Both the position numbers and the translations under genes were made by a program. Under the pieces are notes generated by a model. That model saw nothing but the letters and a program-made list of their open reading frames with translations. It was not told the origin of the DNA and searched no databases. Source: Vreelandella songnenensis (GTDB lineage Bacteria; Pseudomonadota; Gammaproteobacteria; Pseudomonadales; Halomonadaceae). Taken from it: a DNA stretch of 64,000 bases. Where the stretch lies: positions 62,001 to 126,000 of the forward strand of contig NZ_PVTK01000006.1 of NCBI RefSeq assembly GCF_003002925.1, given 5' to 3'. Shown here one piece after another: positions 7,941 through 17,600 of the stretch; the stretch's first letter is position 1, and each line of letters opens with the position of its first letter.

Positions 7941-8414
7941 CTAGGGCGCGTCATCGGGGGAGCAGACATCGACCCATTGCGCCCCGACCAGCTCGGCAAG
8001 GCGCATGGGGCAGATACGCACGGCGCTTTCGGGCGAGCCCGCGGCTGGCAGCACTTCGTCATGGCGCTTGAGCGATATATCGCAGTACACGGGAAGCTCG
8101 GCGGCAAGCCCGAAGGGGCAAACGCCGCCCACCGGGTGGCTGGTCAGCTCCATGACCGTTTCGGCATCGAGCATCTTGGCCTTGCCGCCGAAGACGTCGC
8201 GGATCTTGGCGTTGTCGATTCGCACGCTGCCACTGGTGACCACCAGCAGGGGCATTTCACCGATCTTGAACGCCAGCGTCTTGGCAATCTGGCCGGGCTC
8301 CACGCCGTGTGCATCGGCGGCAAGCGCTACGGTCGCCGTGCTCTCGTCGAGCTCGATGATCTTGAGGTCCGGGGCGTGCTCGGCCAGAAAACTGCGTGCG
8401 GTCAGTAAACTCAT
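7941..8414 (-). CDS. YbaK/EbsC-type aminoacyl-tRNA deacylase
   Basis: 157 residues, one YbaK/aa-tRNA editing domain. ADAHGVEPGQIAKTLAFKIGEMPLLVVTSG matches the conserved lysine-containing core. GGVCPFGLAAELPVYCDISLKRHDEVLPAAGSPESAVRICP matches the family's G(V/T)xPFG and GS...I segments. Such proteins hydrolyse mis-charged aminoacyl-tRNA (YbaK, ProX). I set the start at 8414, where AAGGAG lies six bases upstream, rather than at the longer frame start. It follows codA on the same strand after 50 bp. Exact tRNA specificity cannot be decided. Confidence 0.85.
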   Translation of the reverse strand: MSLLTARSFLAEHAPDLKIIELDESTATVALAADAHGVEPGQIAKTLAFKIGEMPLLVVTSGSVRIDNAKIRDVFGGKAKMLDAETVMELTSHPVGGVCPFGLAAELPVYCDISLKRHDEVLPAAGSPESAVRICPMRLAELVGAQWVDVCSPDDAP

Positions 8415-8464
8415 AAGCGGCTCCTTGGATAGCTGTCGTTTCAAGGTAACGCGCTTTTTTGATC

Positions 8465-9712
8465 TCAGCCAATCCAGGGTGGCGTGATAATTCGCGCCGG
8501 CTCGCGCTGCATGATGGTCTTGCCATGCCTGACCGACAGCAGTACGTCGCCTTGATTGCGCAGTACGCTGTAGTCGTCTTCGCCCTCCAGCAGGTTGAAG
8601 CTTGCGGGCTTGCCGACTTCGATCCCGTAGCGGTCTTCGATATTCAGCGTGCGCGCACTGTTATCGGTAATCAGGCTGAGCGCCTGGCTGAAGTCCTTGT
8701 AGCCCATCATCTGGCAGATATGCAGGCCAAAATCGAGTGTCCGCAGCAGCTTGCCGTTACCCAGCGAATACCAGGGGTCGAAAATGGAGTCCTCGGCAAA
8801 GCAGACGTTGATGCCCGCTTCGTTCAGTTCCTTGACGCGGGTGACGCCGCGCCGCTTGGGATAGGTATCAAAGCGGCCCTGCAGATGAATGCTTTCGGTG
8901 GGACAGGAGATGAAGTTGATGCCGGAGCGCTTGAGCAGCAGAAATAGCTTGGAGCAGTAGGCATTGTCGTAGGAGTGCATGGCCACGGTATGGCTGGCGG
9001 TCACGCGGCTGCCCAGGTCGTTGAACAGTGCCTCACAGGCGAGCACTTCCAGAAAGCGCGAGTTGGGGTCATCGATTTCATCGCAGTGAACGTCCACCAG
9101 CCTGTCGTACTTCATGGCAAGCTCGATGACGCGTTTCATGGAGGCCACACCCAGCTCCCGCGTGTATTCGAAGTGCGGAATACCGCCGACCACATCAGCG
9201 CCGATCTCCAGGGCTTCTTCCATCAGCCGGTCGCCGCCGGGGTAGGAGAGCAATCCATCCTGAGGAAAGGCCACCACCTGAATGTCGATCTTGTCTTTCA
9301 GCTCGTCGCGCAGGGCACAAAGGGTTTTCAGCCCGACCAGGCTTGGGTCGCTGGTATCGGCATGGGTACGCACGAACTGTACGCCATTGCCGATCAGCAG
9401 GTTGAGTGTTTTGAGCACGCGAGCACGAATGTCCGCTTCAGACAGCATGGGTTTGCGCTCACCCCAGCGCTCGATGCCTTCGAAGAGCGTGCCGCTCTCG
9501 TTCCAGGCGGGCTCGCCAGCGGTCAGCGCAGCATCCAGGTGAATATGTGGCTCGATAAAGGGGGCGCAGAGCAGCTTGCCCCCGGCATCCAGCTGGCCTT
9601 CGGTGGCCTTGATCGGCGCATCTTGAGCGGTAATTGCGCTGAACACGCCATTATCTGTTTCAAGGCGGTAGAGTTCAGAGCGTTGGCGAAGGCGTGCGTT
9701 AACGATGTGCAT
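8465..9712 (-). CDS. codA: Cytosine deaminase
   Basis: 415 residues of the amidohydrolase superfamily. The metal ligands are visible: HIHLD (H56, H58), HCDEIDD in the middle, ASHTVAMHSYDNAYC, and the aspartate of FAEDSIFDPWYSLGNG, which is the cytosine deaminase form of the motif. The family converts cytosine to uracil plus ammonia in the cytosol. The ATG has GAGG eight bases upstream. It lies 25 bp behind the cytosine permease gene, giving the classic codBA order. No frame damage. Confidence 0.95.
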   Translation of the reverse strand: MHIVNARLRQRSELYRLETDNGVFSAITAQDAPIKATEGQLDAGGKLLCAPFIEPHIHLDAALTAGEPAWNESGTLFEGIERWGERKPMLSEADIRARVLKTLNLLIGNGVQFVRTHADTSDPSLVGLKTLCALRDELKDKIDIQVVAFPQDGLLSYPGGDRLMEEALEIGADVVGGIPHFEYTRELGVASMKRVIELAMKYDRLVDVHCDEIDDPNSRFLEVLACEALFNDLGSRVTASHTVAMHSYDNAYCSKLFLLLKRSGINFISCPTESIHLQGRFDTYPKRRGVTRVKELNEAGINVCFAEDSIFDPWYSLGNGKLLRTLDFGLHICQMMGYKDFSQALSLITDNSARTLNIEDRYGIEVGKPASFNLLEGEDDYSVLRNQGDVLLSVRHGKTIMQREPARIITPPWIG

Positions 9713-9737
9713 CTTTAGTGCCTCTCTTTAGTGTCTC

Positions 9738-11003
9738 TTATTGTCTGGCCGTAGCGGGCTGATTATCGGTGAGCGTTGCATGATGAAAGCGCAGCAGAGC
9801 GGCGTAGCTGGCGGCGGCCATCAACACACCCACCACGGGGGGAAGGATCGGCGAGAGATAGGCAGCACCCGCGCCGATGCCGTAAGCAGCAAGGCCACGG
9901 CGGTTGAAATCCGGCAGCCGTGCGCTTGAAAGGGCGGGGTAGCGGCCTTTATGTTTCAGCCAGAAGTCCGCCATGATGACGCCACCCATGGGGGGAATGA
10001 AGGTGCCCAGCAGAACCAGAAACGGGATCAGCAGGTTGTACATGCCACCCACCGCCAGCACGGTACCAATGGCGGCCCCGGCGACCGTGACCGTGCGGCG
10101 CTTGTCGGTGCGCAGCAGGTTGCAGCCCGCTACCGCGAAGTTGTAGATGGTGTTGTCCTGGGTAGTCCAGATATTCAGAAACAGCATCAGTACGGCCATC
10201 GACACAAAGCCCTGAGCGATCAGGACATCCACGATATCCGCCTGCTGGTAAATCATGGCGCCAAGCGCGCCGGTCAGTACCATCAAGCCATTGCCGACAA
10301 GAAAGGCTGAGAGGGTGGCCAGCACCGCAATGCGCGGGCTCTTGGCAAAGCGGCTCCAGTTGGTGGCCTGGGTGCCGCCGCTGATAAAGGTGCCGATAAT
10401 GACCGTGATGGCGGCGGCTACGCTCATGCCCTGGGTGGGCGACTGCTGGCTGAGACCGTGGAAGCCGCGTATATCCACCAGGCCGGTAAACAGGCTGATC
10501 AAGATAAACAGCATCATGGCGGGAACGGCAAAGCGTGAAAGCCAGTCCATGCCGCGGTAGCCAATCATGGCGGTGATACAGAAACCAAAGCCAAAAAGCA
10601 CCATCAAGGGGATTTCCATCCACGCTTGCATCCCCGTGGTGCGTACCAGCACCACTGCAATCGTCGCCGTTCCCCAGGCATACCAGCCAATCTGGGTGAA
10701 TCCCAGGATAAAATCGGAAAGCCTGCTGCCTTTTTCGCCAAAACAGAAACGCCCCATCAGCACTGCGTTCAAGCCACTTTTACAGGCAATGTAGCCAAGC
10801 GCGGCTGCGTAGGCTCCCAACAACAGGTTACCAAGCAGAATGATCCACAGCAGCTGGCCAATCGGAAACGCTTGTCCGAGCGATCCACCTGCCCACATGG
10901 TGGCGGTGAAGAATGTGAAACCGAGCAGAACGACCGACGTGGAGAGCAACCCCTTACGAGCGCTCGGGGGGACTTCACTGAGCGGATAGTCAGAATGGCG
11001 CAT
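9738..11003 (-). CDS. codB: Cytosine permease
   Basis: 421 residues, about twelve hydrophobic segments, NCS1 (nucleobase:cation symporter-1) family. Typical stretches are GFTFFTATMWAGGSLG, LGYIACKSGLNAVLMGRFCFGEKGS and FISGGTQATNWSRFAKSPR. It should import cytosine across the inner membrane for CodA. The ATG at 11003 has GGAG six bases upstream. It is the first gene of a codBA transcript starting in the AT-rich gap at 11004-11415, divergent from a chemoreceptor gene. I do not see an obvious PurR box. Confidence 0.95.
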   Translation of the reverse strand: MRHSDYPLSEVPPSARKGLLSTSVVLLGFTFFTATMWAGGSLGQAFPIGQLLWIILLGNLLLGAYAAALGYIACKSGLNAVLMGRFCFGEKGSRLSDFILGFTQIGWYAWGTATIAVVLVRTTGMQAWMEIPLMVLFGFGFCITAMIGYRGMDWLSRFAVPAMMLFILISLFTGLVDIRGFHGLSQQSPTQGMSVAAAITVIIGTFISGGTQATNWSRFAKSPRIAVLATLSAFLVGNGLMVLTGALGAMIYQQADIVDVLIAQGFVSMAVLMLFLNIWTTQDNTIYNFAVAGCNLLRTDKRRTVTVAGAAIGTVLAVGGMYNLLIPFLVLLGTFIPPMGGVIMADFWLKHKGRYPALSSARLPDFNRRGLAAYGIGAGAAYLSPILPPVVGVLMAAASYAALLRFHHATLTDNQPATARQ

Positions 11004-11105
11004 GGCAGGCTCCGGAAATAAGGTTATTCCAACGTATAAGCAACCCGCGTGCCAGGTAACGCCTCGGTGAGCATGATGTGCCTCAGATCGACGGCCATTT
11101 CCATG

Positions 11106-11161
11106 AGCTTATGATTAATAATTATTAAATAATGTTTATAAAAGATTATTAATCATTAGCT
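11106..11161. repeat. Long AT-rich inverted repeat between codB and a chemoreceptor gene
   Basis: Arms 11106-11122 (AGCTTATGATTAATAAT) and 11145-11161 are complementary at 16 of 17 positions across a 22-bp spacer. This is the main structure in the 412-bp gap 11004-11415, which is much more AT-rich than the flanks. No terminator T-tract follows in either direction, so I regard it as an operator, a nucleoid-protein site or a cruciform. Near the receptor gene, CTTTAATCC (11346-11354) followed by GTCGATTA (11364-11371) faintly resembles a sigma-28 promoter. Confidence 0.75.
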
Positions 11162-11415
11162 TTTAATGAACGTTTTGACTTTTTTTAATCAATGAAAAGC
11201 GTGGGCTCGTCATTCGCCTTTTTAGTTGCCTAACGGATATGGAAATTATTTTTAATGTTTAATTAAAGTGGCTTGTTTTCAAGCCGATAGATAGTTTCCC
11301 ACCCTCTTGAATATATTGGTGAATCTGCTCCTCCCTGGCAGATTGCTTTAATCCCCTTACCCAGTCGATTAAAGAAGCCAATAGAGATAAACCTCGTTAA
11401 AAGGCATCCTGTGTA

Positions 11416-13104
11416 ATGAATCGACTACTGAGTAATATGTCAGTAAAAACCAGCCTGACGTTGGTGCTGGCCATCTTTTCCCTTCTGATCATCATCATTG
11501 CGTTTCTTGGCCATCGTGCAGGTGAAGAAGGAAAAGAATCGCTTGGTGAACTGACGCTTTCCGCAGAGCGCACCCGAGACCTCAGCCGCAGTCAGCGCTC
11601 AATTGCCTATACCCAGCTGTTTTACGTCAATAGCTTCAACGCGGCTACAAGTGGCGATGCCCGAGCGGCAGATGAGTATCTGAAGCAGGCGCGTACCAGT
11701 CAGCAGACGGCCATGGAGTACCTGACGGATTTTGAAGCGACCAATCCGCCCTCAGCACTTGCGGAAGCGGTAATGACAAGTTTTGAGCAGCTGATACAGC
11801 AGGGACTCGTACCGCTTGCCGATTCGCTGCGTGCAGGAAACGAAGCGCAGTTCACGGCAGCGCGGGCGATAACCAGCGACCTGAACCAGCAACTGATCGA
11901 TGCCGTCAGCGTCTACAACGACTATCTGGCGGAACAGAACGCGCTGATGGTGGCTGACTACGAAAGTGATATGCAGTTTATCGGGTACATCGACTTGATA
12001 ATGCTGTTGATCGCGGCGCTAGTCGTGCTGTTCGTGCGTATTACGATGGTGGGCTCCATCGTGAAGCCGTTGAATGAAGCAGTGGGGCACTTTGAACGTA
12101 TCGCCAGCAATGATCTTTCCGGCAAGGTACCGGCCCGGGGGCGTAACGAGATCGGCAAGCTGTTCAGTGCCATGCAGCATATGCAGGGCAATCTGGCCAG
12201 CACGGTATCGCAAGTGCGTGATAGCAGCGGCTCTATCCATATCGGTGCTCGTGAAATAGCCAGCGGCAACGCGGATCTATCCTCGCGTACTGAGCAGCAG
12301 GCGGCTTCGCTGCAGGAAACGGCGGCCAGCATGGAGCAACTGACGGCCACGGTCAGGCAGAATGCCGATAATGCTCGCCAGGCAAGTCAGCTGGCCAATG
12401 AGGCCTCGAGCACGGCTACCAGCGGTGGCGAGGTAGTGGAGCAAGTGATCTCCACCATGCACGGCATCTCGGCAAGCTCCCAGAAAGTGACGGACATTAT
12501 CAGCGTTATCGATTCCATCGCCTTTCAGACCAATATCCTGGCCCTCAATGCATCGGTAGAAGCGGCGCGCGCGGGCGAGCAGGGGCGTGGGTTTGCGGTA
12601 GTGGCAAGCGAAGTGCGTAACCTGGCAAGCCGCAGTGCCGATGCAGCGAAGGAGATCAAGGCATTGATCGATGCTTCATCCTTGCAGGTGAAGGAAGGGT
12701 CCACGCTGGTGGAAAGCGCTGGCGCCACGATGCGTGAGGTGGTTTCCTCGGTGCGCCGCGTCACCGATATCATGGATGAAATATCCGCAGCGTCCCAGGA
12801 ACAGAGTTCGGGTATCGAGCAGGTCAATCAGGCGGTCGCCCAGATGGACGAGGTAACCCAGCAGAATGCCTCACTGGTGCAACAGGCATCCTCGGCGGCA
12901 AGCTCGCTTGAAGAGCAGGCGGCACGGCTTGAAAGCGTAGTCGCGGCCTTCCGCCTGGCAGAAGGCGAGAGCCGTACGCCGCACGCACCCTTGAGCCCAC
13001 CCCGCCCGCAGCCGTCACCGCAGCCAAGGCAAGCACTGGTACGGCCTGCCCCACGTAGCCAGGTGGTAACCCGTAACGCGGAAGAAGAGTGGGAGGCGTT
13101 CTAG
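11416..13104 (+). CDS. Methyl-accepting chemotaxis protein (Tar-type)
   Basis: 562 residues. A first membrane helix (about 11-32) is followed by a periplasmic four-helix-bundle-like domain (33-185), a second helix (about 190-210), a HAMP segment and a cytoplasmic signalling coiled coil. The hairpin tip reads IDSIAFQTNILALNASVEAARAGEQGRGFAVVASEVRNLA, the standard flagellar chemotaxis type. The C-terminus is proline-rich and ends EEEWEAF, resembling the NWETF-like pentapeptide that tethers CheR/CheB. It is divergent from codBA, so cytosine or another pyrimidine is a plausible ligand (inference only). Confidence 0.93.
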   Translation: MNRLLSNMSVKTSLTLVLAIFSLLIIIIAFLGHRAGEEGKESLGELTLSAERTRDLSRSQRSIAYTQLFYVNSFNAATSGDARAADEYLKQARTSQQTAMEYLTDFEATNPPSALAEAVMTSFEQLIQQGLVPLADSLRAGNEAQFTAARAITSDLNQQLIDAVSVYNDYLAEQNALMVADYESDMQFIGYIDLIMLLIAALVVLFVRITMVGSIVKPLNEAVGHFERIASNDLSGKVPARGRNEIGKLFSAMQHMQGNLASTVSQVRDSSGSIHIGAREIASGNADLSSRTEQQAASLQETAASMEQLTATVRQNADNARQASQLANEASSTATSGGEVVEQVISTMHGISASSQKVTDIISVIDSIAFQTNILALNASVEAARAGEQGRGFAVVASEVRNLASRSADAAKEIKALIDASSLQVKEGSTLVESAGATMREVVSSVRRVTDIMDEISAASQEQSSGIEQVNQAVAQMDEVTQQNASLVQQASSAASSLEEQAARLESVVAAFRLAEGESRTPHAPLSPPRPQPSPQPRQALVRPAPRSQVVTRNAEEEWEAF

Positions 13105-13113
13105 GCCTCCCAC
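13089..13113 (+). terminator. Hairpin overlapping the chemoreceptor stop codon
   Basis: GTGGGAGGC (13089-13097) pairs with GCCTCCCAC (13105-13113) around the TAG. There is no clear T-tract after it, so it is a weak terminator candidate. Confidence 0.4.
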
Positions 13114-13164
13114 GGTTACCCGGCGCGCCGAGTGTCATGAACCTGCTTGAGGGTATGAGCTTGC

Positions 13165-14055
13165 TTAGTTCGATGAACTCAGCGCGGCGGTGACTTCTTC
13201 AACCTGCATGGCCAGGCTTTGCAGGCCACCGCCGGAAAGGTACCAGAGCGCGGGCGTCAGGCTGACCAGGCGTACATCAGAGGCGCCGGCGTCTGTCAGG
13301 TCGTGTTCAAGGGCTTCCAGGTCGGCAGGCTCGTTGCCAATGGCCGCGCTGCGATCAACGACCAGCACAACAGCCGGGTCGATTTCGCCAATTGCCTCAA
13401 AGGAAAGCGGGGTAAAGGTGCGGCTGCCGCGGGTTTCCGAGGTCACGCTGTCCGGCATGTCGAGCGCCTTCACGCCCAGCACATCGTGAACCACGGGGTG
13501 CTGATTGAGGGTGAGGTTGCCGTCGTTATGCGTCACCACCAGCGTGCGCGGCGCGTCGCTTAGTGCATCACGCTGAGCTTCGATCTCGCCGTGCAGCGTT
13601 TCAAGCGCCTCTTCGGCACGCGCTTCTGCGTGCAGGCGGCTGGCAAGCTGGCGGACGTTATCATCAAATGTTGCCAGGTAGTCATCGCCCTGTACGCCGG
13701 TGTTCAGGGCCGGGGCGATCACTTCCATCTCTCTTTGCCACTCGCCCTGGCGGCCGGTAAACAGAATCAGGTGCGGCTTGCTGTTGGCCAGCGCCTCGAT
13801 ATCTGGCGAGCGCAGGCCACCAATATCAGTAATGTCGTCGGCACCGTACTGCTCCAGATATTCTGGCAAGCTCGATTTCGGTACACCGACGACCTGGTCG
13901 CTCAAGCCTAAAGCGTCCAGCGTATCCAGACTACCCAGGTCAAACGTTGCCACGCGCTCAGCGCCGTAAGCAGTAGCGCTAGCGGCGCCCAGCAGTAGAG
14001 AGGTGGCCAGTACTTTTGTGGTGAGTACTCTGGCGGTCATAGCGGCGTTTTTCAT
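13165..14055 (-). CDS. Siderophore-type ABC transporter substrate-binding protein (orphan)
   Basis: 296 residues with a signal peptide (TTKVLATSLLLGAASATAYG) and a class III (FhuD/BtuF/FatB-like) binding fold: RVATFDLGSLDTLDALGLSDQVVGVPK, IGGLRSPDIEALANSKPHLILFTGRQ, and a C-terminal domain with GEIDPAVVLVVDRS. The wording is closest in my memory to catecholate/petrobactin binders (FatB, CeuE, YclQ). ATG 14055 has GGAG five bases upstream; an earlier in-frame ATG lacks one. No permease or ATPase gene adjoins it. A Fur-like palindrome lies just upstream. Confidence 0.85.
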   Translation of the reverse strand: MKNAAMTARVLTTKVLATSLLLGAASATAYGAERVATFDLGSLDTLDALGLSDQVVGVPKSSLPEYLEQYGADDITDIGGLRSPDIEALANSKPHLILFTGRQGEWQREMEVIAPALNTGVQGDDYLATFDDNVRQLASRLHAEARAEEALETLHGEIEAQRDALSDAPRTLVVTHNDGNLTLNQHPVVHDVLGVKALDMPDSVTSETRGSRTFTPLSFEAIGEIDPAVVLVVDRSAAIGNEPADLEALEHDLTDAGASDVRLVSLTPALWYLSGGGLQSLAMQVEEVTAALSSSN

Positions 14056-14083
14056 AGCGACTCCATTCATGAGAAAATGTTTT

Positions 14084-14104
14084 ATATGAGATATCTTCTC
14101 ATAT
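14084..14104 (-). promoter_or_regulatory. Fur-like operator upstream of siderophore-binding protein
   Basis: ATATGAGA (14084-14091) and TCTCATAT (14097-14104) form a perfect 8-bp inverted repeat with a 5-bp centre, 29 bp before the start codon. The GAGA/TCTC form resembles Fur boxes of the TGAGAA-N-TTCTCA kind, and it sits in front of an iron-chelate binding protein. The identity of the regulator is inferred. Confidence 0.5.
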
Positions 14105-14627
14105 TCTCAGATTAGATTCCTACTGTCGCCAAGTGCTTAGGGAACAGCACGTTGCATGACGTGGATTTTGAACTGGTGATGGTGATTGCGCCTATCGTGC
14201 TGTCTCTTCTGGGCAGATAGTTGAGCAGCCAGCTGCTTCATCATTAAACCGGTCTTTTACTGCTTTTTTGGTATTTAAAGAATTAACTTTCTAATGCCTG
14301 TACAGCGTCTAATGAATAAGCCAGCTTTTGGGTTTACTTGAGGTTGGTTTTATAGAATTATTGCTGGTTTAAAAGAGCGTATGGTAAGGCGAATTTTGAA
14401 AAGTAATAAGTGTTGACTATAAAATGAAAGTGTTGCTTTTTATTAGGTAAGATTTTGATAATTAAGAATAAAATATCAATACTATGCATAGCAAATACGT
14501 TTTTTAAATAATGTAAAGTTTGCCGTTTTCTTGGGCGTTCGCCTAACAGCGCCGCTTTTTCATTGTGCTTCAGAACGGCATTTTATCTGCTGCGTTCTTT
14601 TTACTCTTTGGTCAAGGTTAGCGCGCT
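14105..14627. other. AT-rich intergenic region
   Basis: About 520 bp with no convincing gene. Composition becomes strongly AT-rich from about 14230 to 14520. A possible promoter for the downstream GGDEF-EAL gene is TTGCTT (14434-14439) with GATAAT near the end of the same AT-rich stretch. I see no RNA gene or mobile-element end. Confidence 0.5.
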
Positions 14628-17600
14628 ATGCCTATTGTCAATGTAATGGTTAAGTATGATGAGAATATTGAGCGTGAAAAACTCGCGTATTCCTCCTTTC
14701 GCCGCCAGCGCCGTAATGCCTATGCCCTCTATATCCTTGCATCCTTACTGCTGTGTAGCCTGTTCGGCTGGTTTCTCCATGAGCAGCACGCACAGGAAAT
14801 AGGCGCTGCTGAGGCGCATAGCGCAGCACGTGCCAGTGTAATCAGCGAGTGGGTAAAAAGCGTTTTTTCCCAAAGTAATCAGGCGCTTTCAAACATAGCG
14901 GAACTTATCGACATAGAAGGTATGCCTGATGAAAATGCAGCAGCCAATATGACTGCTACCCTGAACGACCGCCACCGCTATGCGCCGTCAATTCAGGCAA
15001 TCGGCTTGCTGAATGATGAAGGTATCGTACTGGCCAGCAGCGACAATAATCGCTACCGCGGTAATGATTTAAGTAGTACGGATTATTTTGATGCTCTTCG
15101 CCGCAATCAACAGGTAGAGGTAGTTGCTCCGCTTGCCTGGTCGGCAACGGAGCAAGGCTATTTTTTTCACCATGGCCTACGTTTGACTGACGCTGAAGAT
15201 AATTTCATTGGTGTAGCGCTGGCGCGGGTCAACCCCCAGATTTTTGTCGATACCCTAAGTCAGATGCAGATTCAAAATGGCGAAAGCATCGCCCTTGTTG
15301 ACCCGATGCACAAACTGGTTGCTCGCAATCCTCAGTTAGGTGAACGTACGCGAATTGGCGCTCAGCTGGTTGGACCTGTCACCGAGGGACTTCTGGATAA
15401 GGGCCAGGGCACGTGGACGGGTGTGCAGGCCTCTTCTCTGGATCACCATGACCGGCTTTTCTGGATCCAGCGCGTCGAGAACTATCCGCTGTGGGTCGTG
15501 GTGGGAATGGATATGGAGATAGTGCTGGCAGAGTGGCGCCAGCACTCGGCCATTCTGCTGGGGATCCTGCTGATCATTGTCCTGCTGGGCTTTTGGAGCG
15601 TACGCCACTACGTGAACCGGTTGAAACTCGAACTTTTGCTTCAGCAGCGGCTTGAAGAGCGTGAACAAGCACAAGCCAAGGCGCAGGAAAGAGAGTCCTA
15701 CCTAAAGGCGCTGATCCACTCCATTCAGGACATGATTCTTGTCTTCGATACCCACAATCGGCTGACCTACGTGCATGCGCTTGAGCAGGGGTTGATGCTT
15801 GAAAGCGAAGAGAACCTGCTGGGCAAGCACTATGCTGACATGCTTCCCTCCGATCTGACCAAGCGCTTTGACGCCGTTTTCGAAAAGGTCAGGTGGTATC
15901 GCCAGGCGGTAACCCTTGAATACTCGCTAGTGGTCAAAAGCGGGGAGCTTGTCTTTCAGACGGTAGCAAGCCCGCTGGTCAATAGCGATGGCAGCTTTTC
16001 AGGCACGCTGCTGGTGGCGCGCGATATTACCGAGGCCAAGCGTAGCGAGCTGGAGTTGAGTATCGCCGCGGCCGCGTTTCAGGCCCACTTGGGTATCATT
16101 ATCGCCGATGCCCGGGGGAAGATACTCAAGGCTAACCCGATGTTTACCCAGATTACCGGCTACACCGAAGCCGAGGTAGTTGGCCGCGACCCTCACATGT
16201 TCAGCTCGGGGCATCACGGCCCCGGGTTCTACCGCCAGCTCTGGCGCAGCGTTAAAAAGCATGGGCGCTGGGAAGGCGAAGTCTGGAACCAGCGCAAGAA
16301 TGGCGACGTGTTTCCCGAGTGGGTAGCGATCAGTTCGATTACCAATGACGATAACCAGTTGACCCACTACGTGGCGACCGTGATCGATATCAGCGAGCGC
16401 AAGGCGGCCGAGCAGGAGATCCATCAACTGGCGTTCTACGATTCGGTAACGGGAGTTGCCAACCGCCGCCTGTTCATGGACCGCCTGGAAATGGCGTTGA
16501 AGGATGTTATCCGTCATCGCAGCTACGGGGCGCTTCTGTTTATCGATATCGACCACTTCAAGCAGATCAACGATGTCTATGGCCACCCGATCGGGGACCG
16601 GCTGCTCAAAGGGGTGGCCAGCCAGCTGGGCCAGCAGCTGCGTGAAAGCGACACCCTGGCGCGGCTGGGAGGCGACGAGTTTGCCGTGCTGGTGCCGTCG
16701 CTCAACACTGACCCGGTCAAGGCCGCGCAGCTGGCCGAGCGGATTGCCCACAAGTTGATGGCGGTGATCCGGCGTACCAGCGCGCTGATCAATCACTCGA
16801 TCAGCATCAGCGCAAGCGTGGGTATTACCCTGTTGAACGATAACCGAGTGGAGCAGGATGAATACCTGCAGCAGGCCGATATGGCGCTTTTCGAGGCCAA
16901 GGCGAAAGGGCGGGACACGCTGTGCTTTTTTGATCCGGCCATGCAGGCGGCCCTGCTGACCTCGATTCATCTGGAGCGTGATCTGCGCCGGGCCCTGGCG
17001 CTTGAACAGTGGCAGCTTTATTACCAACCCCAGGTGGATATCAGCGGCCAGGTCACGGGGGCTGAAGCGCTGCTACGCTGGCAGCACCCTGAGCGTGGGC
17101 TGGTGTCGCCTGGGGAGTTCATCCCCTTGCTGGAAAGTACCGGGCTGATCAGTGAGGTAGGCGAATGGGTGCTGGAAAACGCCTGCTATCAGCTGGCCCG
17201 CTGGGCACAGCAGCCGGCGTTTTGCCACCTGACCCTATCGGTCAACATCAGCCCGCTGCAGTTTCACGATGCGGACTTTCTGGCCCGCGTGGAAGCAGTG
17301 TTCGCGCGTACCCAGGCACCGCTTGAACGCCTGAAGCTTGAAGTGACCGAGTCGCTGTTCGTCGAGGCACGTGATAACGCACGCGACAAGATGCTGAGCC
17401 TGAAGGCGCTGGGCGTACGGTTTTCGCTGGACGACTTCGGGACCGGCTACTCATCACTTGCCTACCTGGCGCAGCTGCCGTTGGACCAGCTCAAGATCGA
17501 CCAGTCCTTTGTGCAACAGGTGCTGGGCAGCAGCGCCAACGCGGCGATCGTCGAGAGTACCATCGTGCTGGCGGAAAGCCTGAGCCTGGACGTCATCGCC

